From: Plasmopara viticola
Lineage: Eukaryota; Oomycota; Peronosporomycetes; Peronosporales; Peronosporaceae
Direction of reading: 5' to 3'
Assembly: GCA_001695595.3 (NCBI GenBank)
Contig: MBPM02000006.1
Coordinates: forward strand, 744,001-808,000
DNA: 64,000 bases
The notes beneath the pieces are model-generated. The model did not search any database and was not told the DNA's origin. It saw nothing but the letters and a program-made list of their open reading frames with translations. Both the position numbers and the translations under genes were made by a program. Positions 46,441-59,374 of the stretch are shown here, piece by piece; positions within the stretch are counted from its first letter, which is position 1; every line of letters begins with the position of its first letter.

Positions 46441-48540
46441 ATAGGGATCACCTATTGCTACACTCCTCCCTGCCTTGAGCTACATCCCCCTCTTTATGCT
46501 GACCAATCAATGTACAGCTTCATATCTTCAGCCATTTATGCAATAATTGGGATGCTGATGGATATGGGCAGGTACGCTTGTTGAGTCCATCTATTAAAAG
46601 ACAATTACGACTTTTCCTCTTTGCTTGCGAGGTTTGTGATGCCGCAACATGATCGAATAGAGATGGCTCTGGGCGTGTGGAACTCTGTGCAACAGAACCC
46701 ACAGCGCGACCACGAGTTCGTGCCGTAAAAAAATTATACATTGACATTGAGATAATCAATATAATCTTTCACTATGAATACTTGAACGAGTAGCGACGAC
46801 TCACGGTCCGTGGGGCACGATGTCCACCTTGTTGAATTCTCGCATGCATATATCGCCTTACTGCAGTGCTCAATCTTTGCTCTTTAGGCAGGTTTACCTC
46901 TTTAATGTCAGCTCCTCTGTCACTTGTCCATTCGCTGTAACTTTAAGTAAAGGCTAAATGTAGCGATTAATAATAGTGGTTACGTGGTAAAGCAATGACA
47001 AATAATATGAGGAATTAGGTTGGCAATAATATCTGCGGGCGCTTATAAATTTGGAAAAAAGCGGTGGCTGAAGATAAGGGGGGGTCAGCTCTAGGCTGGG
47101 GGGGTGTACCTATAGGCGCTCCCTATGTTTATTTTTTGTTTTTTTTTTATATTTTTAATGGTTGTCATACTTCGCAGATCGATTTTTTTTCATTTTGGTT
47201 AATATTGCATCAATTATTAAGGGATATTATATATTGCCTTCAAATCGCATTTTTTACACAAAAATTAAAAGAAGCGACAGCGCTACCTGGCCATAACTTA
47301 ATCTGTTTGTGATTAGGTCATGGATTATCGATATGCATTTCAGTATGCGCTGACCCTTGCAGACTACTAAGTAATCATTGTACAAGACGCTAGTTCGTAA
47401 AAGCAAGCGTATGCGCAGCATTTTAAAGGTAGTGGGCGCATACATTGGGATAGTAACACTTAAATTAGCAGGTACTTTTAGGTAGTAGCGTAGTGCTACA
47501 TTTAATTACTTTACTTACATTATGATTAATCACGGTATGAAGTGGTTACCATAGTAATTTTATTCAATGCAGTCACAATAAATATATATGTGGTGTTTCT
47601 CGAAAAATAATACCATGCCTTGTTATACAAACTCATATAATGTGTTCAATCAATATGCAGTGTAAACCACTATTGGGTTATATATGTGGTCCAATGAACA
47701 ATGTCAGCTCCTATTTTTGTACCCTACAGTACAGTGTAAAGAAAAAGCATGGCAAAATACAAAAATCGATCGTGTAGCTCGTTAATGCTCAAATTGACAG
47801 CCGTAAATAATACCACTACTCGTTGCAACGCAACTTTTCTCATCGTCATGCTCGTCAGCACAATATGTTTACTCTCGCTAATAAGATATTTACTTGCTCT
47901 CTTCAGGTAGATCCGGCATATAGCCGACATACATCGGGTCTTTTGTGTGCAAAAATTTCATCATAGCACGCAGTTCTGGTGTTCTCTACAATATCTTCGC
48001 ATTCGCAGCTATAGTAGTCAGAACGTTACAACAGTAGATTTTAATACACCTCACAGTACTTACGAAAGCTTGGCAAGGACTGTGTGGAAGCTGTTTAGCT
48101 GACACCATTTAAGCTCAAAGTTCTTGGAGTCACGAGATAGCCTCAAACGCGCTACAAGCTATCGATACTTAACAAGTGCTACCAATGTATTATACCAATG
48201 CACTACAGCTTTAAAAAGTGGTCCCTCCTGATCGTGAGATTTTAATGTTTAAGGATTGTCGATGTTGCAATAAGAGAAAGTATCGGTAGTGAATACGGCT
48301 GAATGTTTCTGCTCTTAATTCTACTAAAACAACTATCGCATCTATCTCGTAGGATGCCACGAAAAGAGATACACTTTACACTACTTGAGCCTCTGCGAAA
48401 GCGATGAATGAGCATAGCGGACGTCTCTAAGCAAGTAATTAGCACCTGACGCGAGTGGTGACAGTACTCCTCGCATGCAAGAGCTAAACATGTACAGTGT
48501 AAATTCAGCTGCGACGATTTGTTTATATATCGATTTATTG
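46440..48540. other. Gene-free stretch with G-run and AT-rich parts
   Basis: No gene recognised. G-rich runs lie at 47081-47106, next to a long T-rich stretch (47127-47160). A 79-codon frame (46520-46759, - strand) is Arg/Ser-rich with no known domain. Confidence 0.3.
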
Positions 48541-48545
48541 GTGTG

Positions 48546-48908
48546 TCAAGCGCACATGATAAAGAAAAAGGTAAGCTCAATTACAAGAGTGATCCTACTG
48601 CAGATATTACACGCGACCTTATAAAAAATGCATTGCACCCAATTTTTTAAGAAACTGATTAATCTTTTTATCAATTCCAAATTTCCCGCTTGGTTCTTCT
48701 GTGAAAGATGCTTTAAAACTCCGTCGAATCCGATGGCCAATTCTACGCAAAACTTGAGGTTACCCGAAATGTATCTAAGAAGCGTATTCAACTTCTTCGA
48801 TACATTTCGGGTGATCTCAAGTTTAGCAGACCTGGCTGTGAAAGTTAAGCTTTCGAACTTGTTTTGGCATGGACAAGAATAACTTGATGCGGGGAATGTC
48901 TTGTCCAA
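48546..48908 (-). pseudogene. Copia RNase H-like remnant
   Basis: A 120-codon frame contains LLRYISGNLKFCVELAIGFD, resembling the LRYLxGTxxxG-GYSDADW region joining Copia RT and RNase H. The catalytic DADW is not preserved. A strong hairpin lies inside it (48751-48823). Confidence 0.4.
48751..48823. repeat. 32-bp near-perfect inverted repeat, 9-nt loop
   Basis: Arms 48751-48782 and 48792-48823 pair at 29 of 32 positions. Both contain ACCCGAAATGTATC in opposite orientation. Confidence 0.9.
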
Positions 48909-48909
48909 T

Positions 48910-50000
48910 AGAACAGAAGCTCTAAATGAATTGGTGGTGCAAGGCCATAAATGTCAGCCGCCATATCTCCTACAACAGAACTATATTATGTCTTGTTTTC
49001 ACTCTTGTTGTGCGTGTTACCTCTCCGAAAGGAGACCTGGGAGTGCGTGACCGAAAATAAAAGTAAAATGTATCAATTTTATTGGTATCTCCCCGAGGGT
49101 AGACGTGAAGACTACTTCAAATATGTCCTTGGCGAATAAATGTGATGAGTGGTATCGAGCTAGAAATGACGTCTGCATGCAAGTAACATAGGTCCGCAAG
49201 AAGTAGTGTGTATTATAGCTTTAGCGGTGGTTAGCATAACCCCGCCAAATATCCACAAGCTAGTAGCATGGGTCCGCAAGGAGGGCGGACAAAGTACGAC
49301 TCAAAAAGAATCACAAAACTTCACTTGAAGGTTGTGAGAATGCGATGCAAAGTTGATTGATCCGTGGATATAACGAACGTCCCCGTTGCTGACAAGAAGG
49401 GTTTATCCTCGGAGACAATTCATAGCTCAGCTGTTAGTTATGTCACTTATCGAGTGACCTTAAACTTAACTGGAATTTGTTTCACAAGAGGTGCGGTTCA
49501 ATTAAAGAACTGACAGAGTATCAGAATCTCGGAACCTAGAAGATTTTAAGGCCTCTAATTACAGACAACGCCATGAATCAGCCATGTAGAAAGCTTTTGC
49601 TAAGTCTCGGCTCAAAAGCTCAACATGAATTTAAAGATTTGCTAGTAAACTTGATACGAGTGGATAAATTGTATAACCTGTTCCAGCGCCTGATTCAACA
49701 ATAACAGACGACACTAGTATGGATAAATCAGAAAGAAGCAGCCAAATTTTATTCATACGATATAATGCCATATCGAGAGCACCAATCATCTAAGAAACGA
49801 AATTACCATTATATAAGCATGAGCTGTAAAAACAACATTGTATAATTGATGATTCTTCGTAAAGATGAGACGTACCAACAACACCAGCGGAAGCACTTAA
49901 TATTCAAAATGAAGTTTTCGCCTTTATGACTTCTTAAAAACCATCGAGTTGCCCATTGATTTATACTTTACGCAAAGATATACTCAGATGTGGTGTCCAG
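48910..50000. other. Intergenic; one small hydrophobic open frame
   Basis: A 62-codon ATG frame (48951-49139, + strand) has a hydrophobic segment (YYVLFSLLLCVLPL) and a charged tail. It might be a single-pass peptide but nothing supports expression. Two imperfect copies of a GGTCCGCAAG-centred unit lie near 49190 and 49270. Confidence 0.2.
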
Positions 50001-52310
50001 ATTCCGGCCATAAAAAGGTTCGCTTCAAAGAAAAGCTAGGCACAACTTTGATTCGTCCCAGGCCCAAATTGCTATGGTTCAAGGCAATGGCCATAGCCAC
50101 GAGGTCAGTGTAAGCCATTTCTCCAAAACAGCAAAGGATACTATGGTTCAGGAATTAGAACTTTACATTGGTCACCGATTTGTTGGTTTCAAAGAGCGAA
50201 CAGAAAGTGGTGATGAGTTCATACCTATTGTAAGCTGAGCAGTGCAGCGGCACAACCACTAACAGCTGAGTTACCACATGACCGGAAACATACTCTTCGG
50301 TGCCTGGAATTGCTACTCGATCCTTTTTGCCTGCGCGGCTTTATGACGGGAAAACTTTTCTAGATTCGCCAGAACAGTTGCAGCCTTTGTAGTAGGTGCA
50401 ACCTTAGTGATAGACAGACGCAGCCTTGGATGTAAAAGCAGCTGGTGAAAAGGCCATTTTTCACCTAGGCGAGCTGATGCAATCGTCTTCAAAGTTAGCT
50501 TGGACATTCTAAAACGACTGAATGAGGGAGTCTTATAAACTTTTGCTCGGCGGTTAGCAAGGATAGCGGTATGCAATTGGAGTGATTGATGACACTACAA
50601 AGGCTATTAATTTCCTTCTCGATGGGTTAAAGTTTGATCAGACACTTATTCTGACCATTATGGGCTTTTACCTCGGTATTTTGCTCTACTTTGACGATAA
50701 GGTTGCATTGGAGAAATCTAGAGGCTCATGTAGACCTCTTAAGAAAAGTGTTTAAGGTTGCTAGGATAAAAAGCCGTAATATAAAGATTAAACAATGCGT
50801 CTTTGCGGCATAGGCGATAAAGCACTAAAAGGATATGTAAATATCCATCAAATTAAAACCGGCACTAACAACAGTGAATTGTCCTAGCTCGGTCTTAGTC
50901 ACATCAATAAAGAAACAATTGTGGACTAGGTCTGACCAAGTATTTAACAAGTGCAATGCTGGCAATGCGGTCGCGCAAAGTCTTTGTCTGATCTGAAAAA
51001 AGTGCTGAAAGAAGCAGCACCGGAATGCGCTTAATAGCATCAAGAAAAGCCACGGGTTCATATTACGGCTTCACGGAGCAAGGCGAAGCCGTTCAGCGTC
51101 GATGCTTTTTAATTATGCCATATTTTGTTCGGTATCGCGACGCAATGAGAACAGATACGAACAAGTCATCTAATTCCATCCCAGGCAGCTCGACGTGACT
51201 GTAGAGACCTCCCTATTTATGGCAAGGACTTGCTTTAAGGAAATGGCAATGGTAAAGCTTCCGGTGTGTGTTTTTTTAATTTTTGAGCCTCATTTGGTCA
51301 CTAAGACCATGTCTCCTTGAGACCATGTCCCATTGGACTTACATAATGACAAGCTGATTCCCGTAATTTTCGCAGTATTTAACTTGTAGATTGCATAAAA
51401 GCCTAGTCAATCTCCGATGCGCTGTTGTACAGGTCGAAGTATCACATCATTGTATAACATTGAATGCTCAATAATGAGTAGGCGGAGATGCCAAAGTCGA
51501 GTGACCAAATTCTCCACAGCGATCGATAATGGATTTCTTAAATGAGCAGACTGCCTTCTTTACTACAGAACAATTCTGTCATTTTGACTCGCGTTGATAT
51601 TTTAAGCGGCGAGGATCTGAAGAAAATGTACTTTTAGAGGCACATTGTACTTCAATAAGCGATCGTTTCAGCCAAAAAAAATCTAGGAAGGCATAATACT
51701 GAAGGACTTCATACTGGTGGTCTTTCATTTACATGTGTGCAGCCAAGTATTTCAAACCTGTAAACCATCCAGAGGGTCGAACCCGCAGCCCAAATGTCAG
51801 AGCCTATCAGTGTCAGCGAGCTGCTCGATGTCTGTAAGCCCCGGCTGAGTCTTTGATTTGCCAAAGATTAATGGCAAAACCGGCATAGTGAGTAAGCCTA
51901 TATATTACCTGTACTAACGACTTAAGGTAGGAAACGAACCTTAAAGCTGATCATGGACAAGATTTTACACACCACGGCCTTTCGGGTACGATGGCGGATG
52001 CTGTTCCGAGAATTAGAAGCCTTCTTAATATCAGACCATTCACAGACAGATGCTTGGACGGATAGGACTAATCGTGCGCTTAAAGACAAACAATGCCTAT
52101 CTGTAATTGAATTTACACACAACGATGCGCCTTACACATCCCCCTTTTTACATTCTTATACATGAACGAGCTGAGTTGAATTAATACTCCGTTTGCTTCT
52201 CGAAGCTCGAAGGCTTCTAAGAAAAGTGAGGGAGAAGTTCGGAAAGCTATTTCAGACAGTTAGTCACTTTTCATACACAAGCAGTTATCAGACTTCGTGT
52301 ATACAGGACA
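50000..52310 (+). pseudogene. Second Ty3/Gypsy pol remnant
   Basis: RT piece: LLYFDDK, then EAHVDLLRKVFKVA and KQCVFAA (50690-50810). RNase H-side piece: GRAKSLSDLKKVLKEAAPE (about 50965-51020). Integrase piece: FRELEAFLISDHSQTDAWTDR followed by CLSVIEFTHNDAPYTSPF (52005-52145), matching the FRELGT-HPQTDGQTER-FALNNAPH pattern. Order and strand agree with one Gypsy element. Frameshifts and stops separate all pieces. Confidence 0.7.
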
Positions 52311-54600
52311 AGGAAAGTGATTATATCCGCCCAAAAAAAATAAAAAATGCTCGTTGATAGATTAAGAAAGGCAATTTAAATTCGTTAACTAAAAGTGATA
52401 GAGCAATTCTGGGTGCAAGAACTAAAGATTTTGTTTACGAAATGAGGCGTCTTATGCTGTATTTCGATCATGAGAGCCCCAAGCCTCATGTGAGTTTCGA
52501 GATGACTTCAGCATTATTATGAGGCATTGATCCTGCGCTCTTTTTTGTCGAAAAGGCGATAACGGGTGAACATACGATGAGAAGTAGCTTTTATAACCCC
52601 AGTCGAATCGCATATAAGGCTGAAAGATCGTGTACGCAGAATGCTGGGCGCTTTGGGCTACCGGCGGAGGCCAAAGCGGGCTACGAAAGATAATGACTTT
52701 CCAACTGAGACGTGTCGCCGTCAACTTGACTTTGAAGGTTATAGTTGACACATCCAAACAAATTCATTTCGGCGTGAAAGCCGCAGCCTGATTGCTTAGA
52801 CCGATCGGTTCACTCAAGCGTGCGCAAACGGTCATGCAGAACCTGATTGCTTTCGAGAAAAGAACCGAGGCCGAGGCAGGGTCTTCCCCACTGACGTTTT
52901 TCTTGACCGCTATGCCCAGCTGACCTCTGATGTGTAGTGAGATGGAGACAGAGGAGCTCTTGTAAGCGAGCAATTAGCTTCACAGAGCTCATGGGAGCCG
53001 TTAAACCGGCCCCGGAGCAACTGACCCAATGCTGTTGCAAGCGTTTTGCTCATAACCCGAAGTACTATGGGATATAGTTGGTATGACCTCATACCAGTGC
53101 TTAGACTTAACCGTATAAGTACCTGGCTTGACGCTATACCAAAACCAAAGATTATGAAAGCTGAATTGTGCGCAGAGTACATCCACCAAATGGTTGAGCT
53201 TCGGGTTGTATCCCCCTAAGGACTTACCTTATCTCAGAATGGATGTTTGTTGGTGTTTTGTATGTTCATGCTTTCTGTTTTTCTTTTGTTCTCAATATGC
53301 ACTATACACTTCCCCATATGCATGGCGCACGTTCTAGAACGTAGGCCACCCTGGTCCGCTTCCACGCAAGTCACCCATGCTTGCGTCAGGAGTATCTAGT
53401 GTTGCTAAGATTATGGTCCTCTCAAGCATCGGTATCGACAAAGGTGGCGCTCCGACTGGCCGGCGGGCCATGATCAGGACAGCCACCGCGGTAAGAACCT
53501 TTGCACTGGGTACTAGAAGAACGAAGTTTATTGTCTCTGTCATAATATCTCTGATATAGTAACATAAACGTCTGGGGCCAAAGCCCGAGCTTAGAACGGC
53601 GCATGTCCTGGCGAAACACGAAGGCAAAAGTGTCTTTGATTTGGCGTTAGTGGAACAACTCGAAGCTAGTCCCCACACATACAAAAGTTAACCACGTGGA
53701 CTTATGAAGTCCTCTCTGTAAGGTACGTGATTATACACAAAGCAATATTAACGCGATTTTAAGTAGTCGCGCATGATCGACTTCCTTTACTGCAAAAATT
53801 TGAGCGCTAATACGACGCTGCGTAATAGCAAGCGAAGATCACATATGAAGTTAATAAAGTTTGTACGTCGAAGACAAGTTTGTCAAGAGCTCATCTTTGG
53901 CTTTTTCTAAAACTACCGAGATGAAAGTAAGTGGTCTTTATCGGCATCTTAATACGTCACGAGACGATGGCGACAATATCGATCTATTGGAATCTGACAG
54001 CCGACAAGAATCGAATTCGTAGATGTCTTCATCTTAAACGAATCATTTACAAGTAATATAGCTTCTATTTGGTTGCTTCATTATATAAACACTCTTGTGC
54101 TTTTTGTTTTTGTTGTTTCGGCGCTGTCGAGCTCAGAAGCATCTTTACCTAATTCACTTTAATACAATGTACAAATACCTACATTGCTCATGGAAGGTGC
54201 GGGAAGACCATGTTTTTCAAAGTCATCTCTGGTGCTTTTCAAGGCGTGAAAGTCACGTAATGTTTTACGTACCGCGAAAATTGTAAGCAAGCGAGGTTGA
54301 GTCGTTAGCTTCTAGCGATCGTCTTTCCTTTTTTTTGCTTATACGAAGACTAAATTTTTGGCTTATGTGAACTAGTTCAATGAGCTCTCACTTATAAGTG
54401 GCTACGTGAAACATTACGCAAAAATCAAGCTACTAAATACCTTTTATGTGAGATACTCCTAGTATTTAATATTTTCAATTATGTCAAACCACGCAATCTT
54501 TCAACTTTTGAGCGTAGATTTAAGCCTCTGAAAGATTTATGAATATAGTTGGTCGCACACTCGGGCATATAGGGCCATTATAGATACTATAAACCAAAAA
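52310..54600. other. Intergenic or element-derived, no gene assigned
   Basis: Several 60-116 codon frames on both strands (for example 53334-53684, - strand) have no recognised domains. GC is locally higher around 52600-53650, suggesting a younger insertion or old coding sequence. None assigned. Confidence 0.25.
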
Positions 54601-54619
54601 AGTGTTTCGCATAATTATC

Positions 54620-54860
54620 GATACACCGCCAAATGCTGCAGCGTGTGTCCGTCCGGGCGTGTATCGTGCTTAAGACTGTCAAAAACCGACTCGAGCAAAT
54701 CTCTTTTATAGCGGAGCAAATGGATTGCTTAGGTAAGCACATTGAGTTTGCCGGGGGTTGTATACAATGCAAAAGTTTTATTACGCAAAGAAAGGACACC
54801 TAACTTGATTTAAGGAACAGGAGAGACGCGTCTATCGTCGCCTTCAAAGATTAGATGTCT
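54620..54860 (+). pseudogene. Copia gag-like fragment (weak)
   Basis: IVLKTVKNRLEQISFIAEQM then, in another frame, QKFYYAKKGHLT, which looks like a degenerate Copia zinc knuckle (CxxCxxxGHxxxxC) with its Cys residues replaced. Tentative. Confidence 0.25.
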
Positions 54861-56480
54861 GCATAAATTGTATCGAGCATAGGGTCTAGGAGATACACTT
54901 ATAATTATACAATTGCGTACTCCATAGCAAGTAACCTCGTGGACTGAGCGAGACGAATTCCTCAAGATCTTCCCAAGCAAGCTTTAATCGTGCACAGCTT
55001 TTAGAGTAGACGGAAGTGTCGCAAAAGACGCTAAACAGCTTTTTCTGGTCCTTTGAAGCTAAGGCAGTTCTGGTGCTGGCTTTTTGAACCACTCAGAATT
55101 CTTAACTAATAGATAAGACAATGGCATTGTAAGACCTGCATAGCCAGCACAGTGGTTCAGCTAGGCCCAATAACTGAATCAACAATGTGACGTAGGCCGA
55201 GGCGATTTGCATTTCACATCATCGGGGTCTGCTCGAGCCCCACAAATGCTTAGAGTATGGCCGAGGACATTTCATATTCCTGCTATAAACACTCATTTGC
55301 CGATGCATTCAAAATCATTATTGGACCTCAGCACCAAAAAAAAACGGTTAAAAGCGCTAAATGCTCGATACGAATGTGCGTCCGGACGACCAAACGTTGC
55401 CAGAGCACTTGGTAATTTTGTGGCATTGCTGATTACGTGCTTATCATCAAAATGTATTGTGGCCGTCTATCACATCCATTGATCTTTAAGACCTACACTT
55501 CCACATGCTGATAACGAGCACGTTTTTCCTTGTAATGACAAACATTGCTCTAGTGGCTATAACCATAAAATGTTGCTTGATTAATGAACACAGGAAGTGC
55601 GGAGATTTTGGCTTCCATTCTTTGCCTTAAGAACATAAAAGACTCTATCGAGTACTAACTGCTTCCGTGGCATCAGTCATTACGTATCTGAAGATCTTTT
55701 TTCGGGTGGCCCACATTCATGATTTTCCTTTCGGAAGACACACCAGATTCTTCGGATCTTTGAGATCGCTGGGTTAAAGTGGAACACACGGTATCGTCAT
55801 GAAAGACCAAGAGGAAGTAGAGAAAGCTACAAATTCCTTTTATTACTCAGGAACATTCACTATCTTGTGTCTAAAGCCAAACGCCGCGTGCAGTTTTGGC
55901 AGCTTATGGATTTTCATATTCTTACAAAGAAATGTGCTAAATGTCCTGCTTATAGGTTCATACACAATAAAAAACCAATTCTGCTGTTTAGGCAAGGACA
56001 CTTTCGATTAATTTTATTGGTGAATAACTTAGTATGCCGATCGGAACAGATGCTGATAAGGTTTATGTCGTGCACATGAGCAACCTTATACTTTTCGGCG
56101 GTATGGACAATTCGTAGCTTCATGTAATGGCCGATTACGATTAAGGCGATCAGGACCTTGGTATTGCTAAATTTATTTCTCCAAGTGATATGCCACTCGT
56201 AAGTTGTGGTTTCTTTACCTTTGCACAATAGCCCGAGCCACGACTACACGATCCCAAATACAGGAGACAAAAGCCCATATTGCGCTTCAGGAATTACCCA
56301 GAGTGCGAGTTTTGCTATGGCCCAGCAAGCAGCGACTTGTTGTTCGACAAAGTAGCTGACCGTGTACTCTCATGGATTTATATATATCATGTATTCTAGA
56401 GCAGATAAATAATGTAAGAAGTGTCGTTTAGTTTAAACGTCTTATCGACGTAAAATGTAGCTTTCCTTAATCGAGAAGGT
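54860..56480. other. Intergenic or element-derived, no gene assigned
   Basis: A basic open frame near 55867-56079 (+ strand, KAKRRVQFWQLMDFHILTKK) is protein-like but not identified. Otherwise nothing. Confidence 0.25.
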
Positions 56481-56481
56481 C

Positions 56482-56883
56482 TCACTTCTTCAGCAAGCGT
56501 ATTTTTCCTTGGAGTAAACTTTCTATCTCTCTCTCAAATGCAAGCAGATTGGCTATGTCAATTAAGCTCTTGCCGTCTTCAGGCTCCACGCCACTCGCCT
56601 TTGTAGTACACACTGCTGCGAGAGAAGCCTTCAAATCTTTTCAAGGTCTGTGTCTGTTCTCTAATTGGTTGGCTTTGTGGAGCGACATAAGATCGTTCGT
56701 TGCAATTAAAACCAATTCGCATGTTTTTCGCTACAAGTTCAGCTCACTCTTGACGTCCCCGTCCAGTAGCCGATACTTATTTTTTTGGTCGTGGTCGTTG
56801 CTCTATTTTTTTAGCCCGCCAAAGCATCCATCCTTTTCTTCTGGAGCGTCAGATACAAGGCTGTTTACGAGCAAGACGCTTGT
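56482..56883 (-). pseudogene. Unassigned pseudogene with three in-frame stops
   Basis: One - strand frame of exactly 134 codons stays protein-like throughout: LVSDAPEEKDGCFGG, YRLLDGDVKSEL, KTCELVLIATNDLMSLHK, then SGVEPEDGKSLIDI and FEREIESLLQGKI, ending at TGA (56482-56484). It is interrupted only by TAG (codon 27), TAG (codon 51) and TGA (codon 81), with no frameshift. This is what a recently disabled 3' exon would look like. The product is predicted helical and charged, family unknown. Upstream sequence on the - strand may continue it in another frame. Confidence 0.4.
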
Positions 56884-57329
56884 CTAAAGTTAATTTAATC
56901 ATGCACGTACCAAGGCATAGTTTCGTTTGGAAAAGAATGAAGTTGGTTTTTGCATTTTGTCCTGGCCTCATTGGTTTTTTGGACAATGAATCTGCGCTGG
57001 TATTGACATGCAGTGGCGTGTCTAGGCTTAAAAAAGGCATCAGTATGGTCCTGACAACAAGTTTGACAAAGAAGCAAAGTATAAAAAAGGAAGTCAACAC
57101 CAAAACTTCGTTTAACGTTGCTACGTTTTGCCTCAAATTTAGACAATTATCTTTCACTTATCTTTTTTCCTTGCGTCGCCGCCACGAAAAAATGTAGCGC
57201 CATGCTTACCTCCGGTCTAATTTTCCCTTGTGGCTGACTATGAAGGCTAATTATCGCAGCTGGCAATTTTTGATTAGCCAACTTTGCACACGTTGAGTGC
57301 CAGTGCTCCACATACTTAGGACGCAATTG

Positions 57330-58100
57330 GCTCCAGCTCAACAGCAAGACTTAAGCTTTTGAGGCGCGCACAGCATCAAGTTCGCATTTGTGCGGGTACA
57401 TTATTTTCTCATTTTTTTGTTAAGTATTTGAATGCTTTTAAAAAGGACGCACGTCTGGAAGATCTATCATTAGAGCACGAAGGGAAAATTCGTTGGACTG
57501 TAGCCTTTGCATCGGCAGTGTGTGATGCGCCCAAAGCGCTGAATGCATGCATTCAAAACTTACGGCTTAGCGACCTTATCTTAAACCGTGGGTGAACGAC
57601 TTAGTCAAGTGGGCTAAGTAGCAGGACTTTAAAAAACGGATTTGCGACATGACTAGCGCTCAGAAATATGATGTGATTACGGATGCACAGTCACATGCTG
57701 ACCTCAAGAAGGAGGGTAATGACATTACTGGCATTGGTATGTCGTTGCCCAAGATATCTGAAACTTAATGCGCCCAAATATTTGATGCATCGGGTACGGA
57801 GTGGAGGAAATTGTTTGCTACAAGCTACTCGGCCTACTGTACAGTTTTTAGCACAAGGTTCTAGATCTCGGTGGCCGCCTTCAGAGTGTCAAGGTCTGAG
57901 GACGTGAGCGTGAGCGTGTGGCCAAAAATAAACGGGCTATCAAGCAAGCTCACAACACGCGCCTTACGGTCATTGCAGAGGCTACGAAGTCGAGTGTATG
58001 GCGCAAGGCAAGCAAAATAGTAGATATTGTGCGAATACGAGGCCGTCCTACGACGTATCAATTGGTTCAAAATAAGATTTTTTCGCTGAGTTATGGTTAA
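57330..58100 (+). pseudogene. Unassigned coding-like tract
   Basis: Protein-like pieces in three frames: VAFASAVCDAPKALNACIQN (57359-57595), QKYDVITDAQSHADLKKEG (57660-57755), and a basic C-terminal frame (57899-58100) with RVAKNKRAIKQAHNTR and IRGRPTTYQLVQ before a stop. The last junction needs a single-base shift. It could be a multi-exon gene or a decayed one. No family recognised. Confidence 0.25.
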
Positions 58101-59370
58101 CGCCTATGTGCACGACTAGAAAGATAGTTTGGATTAAGCAGTGGCCGTTAACACTGTTAACAGTTTAGTTTTCGCGAAAAAGTGTATGTCTAACTTTTTC
58201 ACTAGTCGATAAAATGGAGGGTCTTTTCAGACGAGCAACACTCACTGTTTATGTTGCCCTCTCTCTTTGGCCTCCTATTCTAGACACCAAAATCGGCCTT
58301 TTCTGATATTACATGTCAGAAAGGGTATCATTATTAGACAATAACTTTGTGAAATGCTGAGTCGTTGTACGTCCACATATCGGCTCTACAACTAAATAGA
58401 CGTATGCATCACAAGAGTGTGAAATTGACGTCGTAAAGATCGTAAATACACTGGCTTTTGGATTAAAAGATGCAAAGTCGAAACGAAATGCCGACGAAAA
58501 GTGTGCTGTCGTAATAGAGGCTCATTGAACGCTCAACACAGCAGGTCTGCTGGGTTACAAAAAATAGAGCTGTGAGCGTGTCTCGCAGAAAAACATATTG
58601 TGCCACAGCCACATTGGCAAGTGTTTGTTGTCAGTCTCGCATCGTTTGAATCATAGAGGTATCACATGCGGCGTTTGATGTTTTCATATCCCCCGGAACC
58701 ATGTTTGATGACGTATAAAACTATATCAAGCATGTATGATGTCATTGATCAGCCTAATTTAGGCTCGAAACATTTGACTTGAAGGTATCATTGCGAAAAA
58801 TGACGTCACAACCCGTCATCATAAGACGTCATTTCTCGGCTCTGAGAAGGACCAGGAAGATGAACACGCTAGAAGGTTTATCTACGCAAACGTGTCGTAC
58901 CAGCCGTATCTCCTGAATAAAGCGACCTGACTTCGCATGAAGGCGGTTAAACAAGATCATCTATACAAGGAATGAGTCTGCACTTCATTGCTAGACTAAA
59001 TATCCAAGAAGCACCACAGAAGGTAATTTACGCTGACAACAAGAAAAGGGACGTAAATTGACCAAAATAACACCTCTAAGCCGCGATAGCAGCTGAAATG
59101 AAAGAAGGAGGCAGTGCCGGTAATTTTGCGATCAAAGAGGTTTTCCACAGAGTTGAGTTGCAAGAACTTCATCTTTCAGTCTTTATTAAAAAAACGGGCC
59201 ACAGCATCTTCGCCCTCGGTAGCGATGACCTTTCAACGGCTAAGTCTGTGACGAAAAAGAGCTGATACTGACATTGGATGTCGCGTGACTCTCCGGGGAT
59301 CCTTACCGACTGCACGAAAAAAAAACTGGAAATTGATATTAGGACCAGGGCTAGCAACCAATCAACAAAA
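58100..59370. other. Intergenic, no recognised gene
   Basis: No gene. TGACGTCA lies near 58801, with a matching inverted GACGTCATT about 20 bp further on. The function is unknown. Confidence 0.3.
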
Positions 59371-59374
59371 TTGA

